Shown: positions 1 through 5,678 of the stretch, in pieces | Layout of the letters: each line of letters starts with the position of its first letter | Position numbering within the stretch: position 1 is the stretch's first letter | Assembly: GCA_937891565.1 (NCBI GenBank) | Contig: CALAHA010000252.1 | Location: 1-11,373 of the forward strand | Length of the DNA: 11,373 nt | From: an uncultured Ilumatobacter sp. | GTDB lineage: Bacteria; Actinomycetota; Acidimicrobiia; Acidimicrobiales; Ilumatobacteraceae | Reading direction: 5' to 3' | The notes under the pieces: generated by a model | The model's database searches: none | Seen by the model: the letters and a program-made list of their open reading frames with translations, nothing else | What the model was told of the DNA's origin: nothing | Translations under genes and position numbers: made by a program

Positions 1-757
1 TGGTCTCGCCGTTGATTGTGACCGATGAACCAGTGAAGGCGTAGAGGACGCGGTTGGTGTCGGCGCCAGTTGCGGCCGGCATGGTCCATGACGCACCCGG
101 GTCGAAGCGGAGGTGCCAGATCGCGACGTCGGCCTCAGCGCGGGCGGCCCATGAGTTGGGTGGCGGTGCCTGCGCCGTGACGCGATCAGCGCCATCAGCT
201 CGATCTTGAGATGCCAGCGATCCGGCAATCACGGTGACGTCGACCAGTTGGCCGTCCGGTCCGGCCTCGACAACGGTCGGGGTGTCGTGGCTCCAGAGCA
301 TCGTGAAGTACGGATCGACCATTTTGTCGACGGCTGGCAGGTTCAGCCAGATCTGGAACAGCTCGAGCGGGTTCTTCTCATCGCGGTTGAGCATCGGGAA
401 CATCTCGCAATGCACGATGCCTTTGCCGGCAGTCATCCACTGGGTGTCGCCGCTGCCGAAACGTGCCGTGGCGCCCATTGAGTCGCTGTGATCGCAGACA
501 CCGGTACGCACGTAGGTAATCGTCTCGAAGCCGCGGTGCGGGTGCTGCGGGAAGCCCGGCACGTTTTTGCCGTGGTACATGTTCCAGCCGTCGATGCCGT
601 CGAAGTCCTGACCGATATTGCGCGAGTTCAGCGACGCATCAGGCTCAAGCTCCACCGTCCCATTGGGGTAGTCATCGAGGTGGTGTGCGCAGAACAAGAA
701 CGGGTCGAGCGTGGGCCATTGCGTGCCGAGTTGGAACGTCTGGAGGATCGAGGCCAT
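1..757 (-). CDS. Pirin family protein (cupin fold), C-terminus outside window
   Basis: Reading the minus strand from ATG at 757 gives an open frame of 252 codons that runs off the left edge. It carries the pirin N-terminal cupin signature: QHPHRGFET at about residues 71-79, then GDTQWMTAGKGIVHCEMFP at 103-121. The four expected metal ligands are all present as H72, H74, H116 and E118 (the HxH...HxE pattern of pirins). Pirins are about 230-330 residues, so only the C-terminal cupin part is missing. Family members bind Fe2+ or similar metals; some act as quercetin 2,3-dioxygenases and others as regulatory or stress proteins, so the exact role is open. There is no good Shine-Dalgarno before 757. 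An in-frame GTG at 790 is an alternative start adding 11 residues. The gene is followed upstream by repeat copy A (807-860), and it reads in the same direction as trmB. Confidence 0.93.
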   Translation of the reverse strand, partial: MASILQTFQLGTQWPTLDPFLFCAHHLDDYPNGTVELEPDASLNSRNIGQDFDGIDGWNMYHGKNVPGFPQHPHRGFETITYVRTGVCDHSDSMGATARFGSGDTQWMTAGKGIVHCEMFPMLNRDEKNPLELFQIWLNLPAVDKMVDPYFTMLWSHDTPTVVEAGPDGQLVDVTVIAGSLASQDRADGADRVTAQAPPPNSWAARAEADVAIWHLRFDPGASWTMPAATGADTNRVLYAFTGSSVTINGET

Positions 758-806
758 AGCAGCATCATAGCGACCATTACTTGCGTGCACAACTAAATAA
801 ATCCCA

Positions 807-860
807 CCGAAATGGAGACCGTTTTGCATCGTCAGCGCCTTGTGTTGGTCTCAGTTTCGG
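807..860 (+). repeat. 54-bp imperfect palindromic repeat, copy A
   Basis: Left arm CCGAAATGGAGACC (807-820), a 26-bp core, and right arm GGTCTCAGTTTCGG (847-860). The arms are inverted repeats of each other except for two central bases (TG against CT), so the element has an orientation. Copies B and C share both arms and the exact 54-bp length, but not the core. It lies between the trmB stop and the pirin start, where it could form an RNA hairpin downstream of trmB. No target-site duplication is visible. Confidence 0.85.
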
Positions 861-896
861 CGTGATCTGCCCAGTTGGAGTGCCGTTGCGGGACGA

Positions 897-1583
897 TTAG
901 CTCTGGCGGGTGTAGATCAGGTCAGTGGGTGGGCGACCAGCGTCAAGGCCGCGCTGTTCGAACCGGGTGAGCGGGCGCCAGTCGGGGCGCGCCACGATGC
1001 CACCGGCGAGCCGTTCCTCGCCATTGCACACCTCGGCCATCTGCTCGGCGTAGTCGGCAATGTCGGTTGCGAGGTGCAGTTGACCGCCGACTTCGAGCCG
1101 GTTGATCAGTGCCTCGACCACGTCGGATCGCACGAGGCGCCGGGCGTGGTGGCGCTTCTTCGTCCACGGATCAGGGAAATAGATTCGCACACCTGCAAGC
1201 GAGTCGAGTGGGACCCGAAGCAAAAAGCGGAGGACATCTCCGTGGACCGCGCGGACGTGTGGCAGCGGGTCGTTCTCGATGGCGTCGAGTACTGCCACCA
1301 CACCTGGTGTGTGGACTTCGATCCCAACGATCGCAGTGCCCGAATCGGAGCGGGCCATGTCGATGGTGCCTTCGCCGCGGCCGAAGCCGATGTCGAGAAC
1401 TACGGGGCGCCCGCCGAACACTTCGTTCCAGTCGAGCAGTTCGCCGCTCTGGTCGAGACCCCACCGCTCGAGCCACGTGTCGAACTCGGCTTGGCGCTGT
1501 TCTGACATGGCGCGACGCCGTGGCTTGAATGTGTTGTTCGGCCGGGGAACGACACGATCTGGTCCTGCCGCTGGTCCGAGCAT
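897..1583 (-). CDS. trmB: tRNA (guanine-N7-)-methyltransferase TrmB
   Basis: TrmB makes m7G at position 46 of the tRNA variable loop using S-adenosylmethionine. From the chosen ATG at 1583 the protein has 228 residues, normal for the family. It shows the SAM-binding loop VLDIGFGRGEG (62-72), the acidic strand end GIEVHTPG (87-94), and the family signature PDPWTKKRHHARRLV (137-151), which holds the catalytic and tRNA-binding residues. HLATDIADYAEQM (170-182) and TRFEQRG near the C-terminus also match. The frame stays open upstream to an ATG at 1715, but that extension would translate repeats B and C and has no TrmB similarity. A start at residue 26 (MSEQRQ) would lose the conserved basic NNTFKPRRRAMSEQ segment, so 1583 is the best compromise. 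A weak GCGGGG sits close upstream. The gene is probably monocistronic, with repeats on both sides. Confidence 0.95.
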   Translation of the reverse strand: MLGPAAGPDRVVPRPNNTFKPRRRAMSEQRQAEFDTWLERWGLDQSGELLDWNEVFGGRPVVLDIGFGRGEGTIDMARSDSGTAIVGIEVHTPGVVAVLDAIENDPLPHVRAVHGDVLRFLLRVPLDSLAGVRIYFPDPWTKKRHHARRLVRSDVVEALINRLEVGGQLHLATDIADYAEQMAEVCNGEERLAGGIVARPDWRPLTRFEQRGLDAGRPPTDLIYTRQS

Positions 1584-1604
1584 GCCCCGCAAGCTATCGG
1601 CGCC

Positions 1605-1658
1605 CCGAAATGGAGACCGCCTCTCTCGTCCTGTGCGGTGTTTCGATCTCAGTTTCGG
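1605..1658 (+). repeat. 54-bp imperfect palindromic repeat, copy B
   Basis: Left arm CCGAAATGGAGACC (1605-1618), identical to copy A, then a different 26-bp core and right arm GATCTCAGTTTCGG (1645-1658), one base different from copy A. It has the same orientation as copy A. It ends 22 bp upstream of the proposed trmB start, so it probably lies in the trmB promoter or 5' leader. It pairs with copy C as an inverted twin. Confidence 0.85.
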
Positions 1659-1676
1659 TGAAGCCATTGACTCTGC

Positions 1677-1730
1677 CCGAAACTGAGACTGTTGCGCATG
1701 GCCAGCGCGGCGCAATGGTCTCCATTTTGG
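1677..1730 (-). repeat. 54-bp imperfect palindromic repeat, copy C (inverted)
   Basis: On the plus strand it reads CCGAAACTGAGACT (1677-1690), a 26-bp core, and GGTCTCCATTTTGG (1717-1730). Its reverse complement lines up with copies A and B over both arms, with the same 54-bp length. The core adds its own pairing (TTGCGC against GCGCAA next to the arms), so this copy can form the longest hairpin of the three. It is separated from copy B by 18 bp and points the other way. Confidence 0.85.
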
Positions 1731-1780
1731 GTGAGGTGGAGAGGTGGAGAGGTGGTGGTGAGGTGGTGAGGTGGTCGTGA
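1729..1780 (+). repeat. G-rich tandem AGGTGG repeats
   Basis: AGGTGG starts at 1734, 1742, 1750, 1761 and 1770. The first three are spaced exactly 8 bp apart (unit AGGTGGAG), and the later ones are degenerate with 11- and 9-bp spacing. The tract directly abuts copy C. The plus strand is almost free of C. It is low-complexity DNA that could arise by slippage, and no function is evident. Confidence 0.7.
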
Positions 1781-1887
1781 GCCCAACTTCCTGCTGGAAC
1801 TTGCTTCAGCACTGTGTACACCTTGCCGTGTCTGAGATATTGCCCTATCGACGGCGAACGACCGGGTACTGACCCCACACTGATGCC

Positions 1888-2604
1888 GTGGGTAAAACAG
1901 TTGGAGATCTGCAGCAGGCTGCGGCGCGGCGGGTCATTCGGCGGCAGGCGGCATCAATCGTTGCCGCGGTGGCCCCGTTCGGCATCGTGTTCGGTGCATC
2001 GGCCGCAACCGCTGGGTTCACGCTGCTCGAAGCGATCGGATTCTCCGCGCTGATCTTCGGCGGGAGTTCGCAATTCGCCGCCGCTGAGATACTTGGTGAC
2101 GGTGGTTCGATCGCGTCGGCGGCAGTCGCTGGGCTCTTACTCAACGTTCGTTCGCTCGCCTTTGGGGTCATCATGGCGCCGGCCCTCACGGGCGCGTTTT
2201 GGCAGCGCGCGGCGATGTCACAGCTCATGATCGACGAATCAACGGCAGTCGGAACCTCGACCACCGACCCGGCACTGCGCCGGTACGGATATTTGTGTGC
2301 AGGAATTGGCGTCTTCGTTGTCTGGAACATCACCACGGTGCTTGGTCATCTCGTTTTTTCCGATGCCGGCGATCTGATCAACGACTTGGGCCTCGATGCC
2401 GCCGGGCCGGCTGCTTTCTTGGCACTTCTTTGGCCGCGGCTGCGGCAACGTCCACAGCTACGGACCGCAATCGCTGGCGCAGTGATTGCCCTGGTGCTCG
2501 TGCCGATCGCGCCGCCGGGCGTGCCGATTTTGGCGGCGATTGCCGGTGTCGTCGTTGCGGGCCGGCAGACGCCAGCAGTGAAAGAAGGGGCAGGCAGTGA
2601 GTGA
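1888..2604 (+). CDS. azlC: AzlC family branched-chain amino acid permease subunit
   Basis: This 238-residue polytopic membrane protein has the length and pattern of AzlC/YgaZ/BrnF, the large subunit of two-component exporters for branched-chain amino acids (valine, isoleucine, leucine, often also methionine). Matching segments are APFGIVFGASAATAGFTLLEA near the N-terminus, ALIFGGSSQFAAAEIL (about 54-69) and LLLNVRSLAFGVIMAPAL (about 84-101), the conserved asparagine/arginine region of the family. Further hydrophobic segments follow to the C-terminus. An in-frame TGA at 1870 leaves GTG at 1888 as the first usable start. No Shine-Dalgarno precedes it, so a leaderless or weakly translated message is possible. 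The partner azlD overlaps its last 8 bases, which supports translational coupling. Substrate specificity is inferred from the family only. Confidence 0.93.
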   Translation: MGKTVGDLQQAAARRVIRRQAASIVAAVAPFGIVFGASAATAGFTLLEAIGFSALIFGGSSQFAAAEILGDGGSIASAAVAGLLLNVRSLAFGVIMAPALTGAFWQRAAMSQLMIDESTAVGTSTTDPALRRYGYLCAGIGVFVVWNITTVLGHLVFSDAGDLINDLGLDAAGPAAFLALLWPRLRQRPQLRTAIAGAVIALVLVPIAPPGVPILAAIAGVVVAGRQTPAVKEGAGSE

Positions 2605-2905
2605 CGCTGTGGCGGTCTTGATGATCATGACAATCGGCACCTACGCGCTCAAGTCCGTCGGTCCGCTCGTGCTGGGTGCCCGCTTGTTACCGGTCAGAGT
2701 CCAGGCGCTCGTCGACCTCCTGCCAGCCGCCTTGCTTGCAGCTCTGACGCTGGTGTCGACGGTGGGTTCAGGTGCATCAATCTCGATCGATGCACGTCTT
2801 GTCGGTGTCGTCGTCGCCGGGATCGCGCTCTGGCGGCGAGCCCCATTCGTTCTTGTCGTGCTGGTCGCAGCGGCTGCAACAGCGCTCGTCCGTCTCCTGG
2901 CGTGA
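2597..2905 (+). CDS. azlD: AzlD family small subunit of branched-chain amino acid exporter
   Basis: A 102-residue, very hydrophobic protein with three to four membrane segments, directly coupled to azlC. The N-terminus MTIGTYALKSVGPLVLGARLLP and the LLPAALLAALTLV segment (about 42-54) match the AzlD/YgaH/BrnE pattern of a first helix, a short loop with proline, then a helix with LPxAxLAAL. The second half ends in WRRAPFVLVVLVAAAATALVRLLA. Translation starts at GTG 2597, inside the end of azlC (the azlC stop is at 2602-2604), with a good Shine-Dalgarno AAGGGG six bases upstream. AzlC and AzlD together form the export complex in the cytoplasmic membrane. The gene is convergent with the crotonase gene ending at 3045. 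Confidence 0.92.
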   Translation: MSDAVAVLMIMTIGTYALKSVGPLVLGARLLPVRVQALVDLLPAALLAALTLVSTVGSGASISIDARLVGVVVAGIALWRRAPFVLVVLVAAAATALVRLLA

Positions 2906-2936
2906 TGTCCCGCCGCCGGCCAGCTTTGCTTCATCT

Positions 2937-2954
2937 GCAGCTCATACAAGCTGC
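2937..2954. terminator. Weak hairpin between convergent genes
   Basis: GCAGCT (2937-2942) and AGCTGC (2949-2954) form a perfect 6-bp stem with a 6-base loop, 32 bp after the azlD stop. No T-run follows on either strand, so it is at best a weak or Rho-assisted terminator in the 139-bp convergent gap 2906-3044. Nothing else in that gap stands out. Confidence 0.25.
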
Positions 2955-3044
2955 CCAATCCCATTGCGCGAACATTCTCACCGGCAAGTTCGTCCCTATC
3001 GGGATCGTCGCTGCACCCGACTCATTCGGCCGTAGGTGTCGCAA

Positions 3045-3746
3045 TCAGAAGGCGTTGGGCACCTCTGCTGATCGTAGGCAGGCGAGTGCGTGGGCGAAGA
3101 GATCTTCCTTCAGGATGTTCAGCGTCTTATGGGCCGTTGGTGACAGCGTTTGGGCGAGCTCGATGGCGGCAGGAAGCAAGCCACTTTCGTCGTGGAGCGA
3201 ATCGGCGATACCGCCGGCAAGCGCCTCGGGGCCGTTGAACCGATGCGCAGTGAGGATTGCCTTGCGGGCGGTCTGGATCGGCAAGCGACCCGACAGCAGC
3301 GCCTGCATCCCCGGCGTGAATCGCATCTTTAAGAGCAACTCGTTGACGCACCAGAACCCGCGGTCTTCGCGCATCAACACGTGGTCGTGAGCGAGCGCGA
3401 ACATGCCTCCTCCGGCGAATGCGTGGCCGTTGAGCGCGGCGATCGTGGGAATTGGCAAGGACATCATTCGGGCCCACATCCGTTGCAGGTCGGCAACCAT
3501 TGCCATTGGGTCGGCAATGTCGGGGTCCTGAAACGCCGCGCTGAGCCACCCGAGATCGAGGCCGTTCGAGAAGAACTTGCCGGTTCCGGTCGTGACCAGC
3601 GCGCACAACGCATCAGGTCCGGCCGCTGCTGCTTCGACCTCGTCGAGTACCGCGTTCCACGCCGCCACCGAAGTGGGGTTGAAGCGATTCTCGCCGTCGT
3701 TCATCGTCGCGACGAACACGTCGCCTTCTTTACGGAGTTCGACCAT
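3045..3746 (-). CDS. Enoyl-CoA hydratase/isomerase (crotonase) family, like delta3,delta2-enoyl-CoA isomerase
   Basis: A 233-residue crotonase-fold protein. The first oxyanion-hole segment is GTGKFFSNGLDLGWL (54-68) and the second is ALNGHAFAGGGMFALAHDHVLMRED (104-128). FWCVNELLL (131-139) places E136 where isomerases of this group carry the catalytic glutamate. The FFSNGxDL and LPxPTIAALNGHAxAxGxMFALxHDxVxMRxDRG wording resembles the plant and peroxisomal delta3,delta2-enoyl-CoA isomerases more than classical enoyl-CoA hydratases, so shifting of cis/trans-3-enoyl-CoA double bonds during beta-oxidation is the most likely reaction. The ATG at 3746 lies 17 bases inside the upstream amidohydrolase frame, and no strong Shine-Dalgarno is visible, so coupling with that gene is likely. 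The frame is open further upstream to 4169, but that part is the wrong frame of the amidohydrolase. The length is slightly short for the family (about 240-260). Confidence 0.9.
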   Translation of the reverse strand: MVELRKEGDVFVATMNDGENRFNPTSVAAWNAVLDEVEAAAAGPDALCALVTTGTGKFFSNGLDLGWLSAAFQDPDIADPMAMVADLQRMWARMMSLPIPTIAALNGHAFAGGGMFALAHDHVLMREDRGFWCVNELLLKMRFTPGMQALLSGRLPIQTARKAILTAHRFNGPEALAGGIADSLHDESGLLPAAIELAQTLSPTAHKTLNILKEDLFAHALACLRSAEVPNAF

Positions 3747-5520
3747 CCGGTGAACCGTAGACGGCAGGACGTCCGCCAACCCAGCGGGCGGGTGCCGGTT
3801 GGGCGCCACGAACGAGGCGGCCAGGGAGGGCACCTGTGGCTTCGCCGTTGCGGTAGGTCTCGACGCCGGCGACGAACGTGTGCGCCCACCCCTCGGCGCG
3901 CTGCAACAGCCGCTTGCCACCCGCTGGGAGGTCGGCGACAATCTCCGGTTTATGCAACCGCAGATTGTCGTAGTCGACGATGTTGATGTCGGCTCGGTAA
4001 CCGGGGGCGAGTACGCCCCGGTCGAACAAGCCGACTGTCTGGGCGGTATCTCGGCAGTGCTGCTGTACGAGGTACGGCAGAGGCAGGGTGCCGCGTTTCC
4101 GATCGCGACCCCAGTAGGCGAGCAATGTGGTCGGAAAGGATCCGTCGCAGATCGTGCCGACATGGGCACCGCCGTCGCCGAGACCCGGCACGGTGAACGG
4201 GTGACTCAACATCTCGTGCAGGCCGTCGAGCGCGCCGTCGACGTAGTTGAGAAAGGGGAGGTAGATCAGGCCCTTGCCATCGCCGACGCCGTGGTTGTCG
4301 AGCATCGCGTCGAGGGCGAACTCTTCGGGGGCGACCCCTGCCCGGGCGGCGCGAGCTGCGATTGACTCCTCGAGTGACGGCTCGTAGTCGGGTTCGTCGG
4401 CCATCTCAAACAGCACGTCGAAGCGCCCGATGAGGTTCGCGCCAAGCTTGGCTTTGGAACGTTCCCCGGCTTCGGTCAGGAGCCGCGCCCGAAAGTCGGG
4501 ATCGAGCAGCTGAGCGATTTTGTCGGGCAATGGGAGGTCGGCGATCTCACGGTAAACCGGGTTCGTCAGGAACGGATTGAGCGTGCATTCCAAGCCGAGA
4601 ATCAAACCCACGGCGCGCGCTGCCACCTGGCCGGTCAACGCAAGGCCGTCGGCGCGCGCTGCGCTGATGTGATCGAGCCAGACCCGGAAGTCGTCGGGCG
4701 CCATCGGATTCCTCACGACCGAGATGGACAACGGACGACCCGAGCGCTCCATCATCAACCGTAAGGTCGCGAATTCGGCGTCGACATCGAGGAAGTCAGA
4801 CACGACTTGGAGGACACCGCTGCCTGCAGCGCCGACACCTTCGGCGATACCGATCAGTTCGTCGGGCGCAGCGGTGAGCGTGGGCGTGTATGCGCCCGTC
4901 GACGTCTTGTGGTTTCGGGTTCGGCTGGTGGTGAATCCGAGCGCACCGGCTTCGATGCCCTCGCGGGCGAGTTCGGCCATTGCAGCGATGTCGTCAGCAG
5001 TGGCGTCTTCGTGGTTGGCGCCGCGTTCGCCCATGACGTGGAGTCGCAGTGCGCCGTGGGGAACCTGGGCAGCGATGTCGATGTCGTGCGGCCGTTCGTC
5101 GACCGCGTCGAGAAACTCGCCAAAGGTGCTCCAGTTCCACTGCAGCCCTTCGTGGAGGGCTGCGCCGGGAATGTCCTCGACGCCTTCCATCAGCTCGATG
5201 AGCTTGTCGTGGTTCGATGCGACCACTGGGGCAAAGCCCACACCGCAGTTGCCCATCACCGCAGTGGTGACGCCGTGCCAGGAGGACGGGTGCATCCGCG
5301 AGTCCCAGGTGGCCTGGCCGTCGTAGTGGGCATGGATGTCGACGATGCCGGGAATCACGAGCAAGCCCGACGCGTTGACCACAGTGTCGGCTGTGCCCTT
5401 GAGGTCGGTGCCCACTGCGACGATGACGCCGTTGCTGACGGCGATGTCAGCAATTCGTGCGTCGGCCCCCGTGCCGTCGATCACTGAACCGCCGCGAATC
5501 AGAAGGTCATAATCAGCCAT
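3730..5520 (-). CDS. Amidohydrolase, N-acyl-D-amino-acid deacylase (D-aminoacylase)-like
   Basis: A 596-residue member of the amidohydrolase superfamily. It opens with the small beta-sandwich domain (LLIRGGSVIDGTGADARIADIAV) and enters the TIM barrel at GIVDIHAHYDGQATWD, with the metal-ligand pair H63 and H65. The MGNCGVGFAP block (89-98) supplies C92, matching the bridging cysteine of D-aminoacylases, and LGDGGAHVG (447-455) supplies the catalytic D449. The two histidines that D-aminoacylase uses in between are not obvious: the matching regions read LQVVSDF (237-243) and SISVVRNP (265-272). The chain returns to the beta-sandwich with LAPGYRADINIVDYDNL and ends ALPGRLVRGA plus about 23 extra residues. 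Family members cleave N-acyl or ring amide bonds in D-amino acids and related compounds; the substrate here is unknown. The start ATG 5520 has no strong Shine-Dalgarno. The gene overlaps the isomerase gene at its 3' end. Confidence 0.9.
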   Translation of the reverse strand: MADYDLLIRGGSVIDGTGADARIADIAVSNGVIVAVGTDLKGTADTVVNASGLLVIPGIVDIHAHYDGQATWDSRMHPSSWHGVTTAVMGNCGVGFAPVVASNHDKLIELMEGVEDIPGAALHEGLQWNWSTFGEFLDAVDERPHDIDIAAQVPHGALRLHVMGERGANHEDATADDIAAMAELAREGIEAGALGFTTSRTRNHKTSTGAYTPTLTAAPDELIGIAEGVGAAGSGVLQVVSDFLDVDAEFATLRLMMERSGRPLSISVVRNPMAPDDFRVWLDHISAARADGLALTGQVAARAVGLILGLECTLNPFLTNPVYREIADLPLPDKIAQLLDPDFRARLLTEAGERSKAKLGANLIGRFDVLFEMADEPDYEPSLEESIAARAARAGVAPEEFALDAMLDNHGVGDGKGLIYLPFLNYVDGALDGLHEMLSHPFTVPGLGDGGAHVGTICDGSFPTTLLAYWGRDRKRGTLPLPYLVQQHCRDTAQTVGLFDRGVLAPGYRADINIVDYDNLRLHKPEIVADLPAGGKRLLQRAEGWAHTFVAGVETYRNGEATGALPGRLVRGAQPAPARWVGGRPAVYGSPDGRTP

Positions 5521-5543
5521 GTCACAGTCTTGCGGAGTTGTTG

Positions 5544-5678
5544 TCAGAGAGAACGACCGAAGCTCCGTGCCACTGGTTCGTCCGCGTTGGGATCTTCGGT
5601 GATCGAGTCATCGAAGTTCGAAATATCGTCGAGCGCCTCGGCGACGTTGCAGCGGTCATCGACCTCAGTTTCGACGTG
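5544..5678 (-). other. In-frame coding-like stretch after the aminotransferase stop
   Basis: Directly after the TGA at 5679-5681, the same frame stays open for 44 codons until a TGA at 5544-5546, 23 bp before the amidohydrolase start. The translation is acidic (HVETEVDDRCNVAEALDDIS, then NFDDSITEDPNADEPVARSF). By my hand count, G+C is about 67%, 40% and 67% at codon positions 1, 2 and 3, which is the coding-like pattern. It has no usable own start codon near its 5' end. It may be a decayed gene tail, a read-through extension or chance. Confidence 0.3.

Larger units (their letters stand above)
1584..1887. other. 304-bp intergenic region with inverted repeat pair and G-rich tandem
   Basis: This is the divergent gap between trmB (minus) and azlC (plus). 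It holds repeat copies B and C in opposite orientation, then a G-rich tandem stretch, then about 105 bp without a recognisable element. Promoters for both genes should lie here, but I could not pick convincing -35/-10 pairs. Open frames crossing it have repeat-derived, proline/serine-rich translations and no family similarity. Confidence 0.7.

Noticed and set aside
840..1505. Plus-strand 221-residue frame opposite trmB
   Set aside because: It is a shadow of trmB, whose SAM and PDPW motifs are unmistakable on the minus strand.
1584..1715. Upstream extension of trmB to an ATG at 1715 (272 residues)
   Set aside because: The extra 44 residues translate repeat B and part of repeat C and do not resemble any TrmB N-terminus.
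1594..1878. Minus-strand 94-residue frame in the trmB-azlC gap
   Set aside because: The translation is made of repeat arms and the G-rich tandem (TTSPPPLHLSTSP, METIAPRWP); no family or codon support.
3747..4169. N-terminal extension of the isomerase to ATG 4169
   Set aside because: It is an out-of-frame reading of the amidohydrolase, which has clear motifs in the other frame.
5618..5674. Possible fourth, degenerate copy of the 54-bp repeat
   Set aside because: The right arm matches 11 of 14 bases, but the left arm only about 8 of 14 and at the wrong spacing (57 bp); chance is likely.
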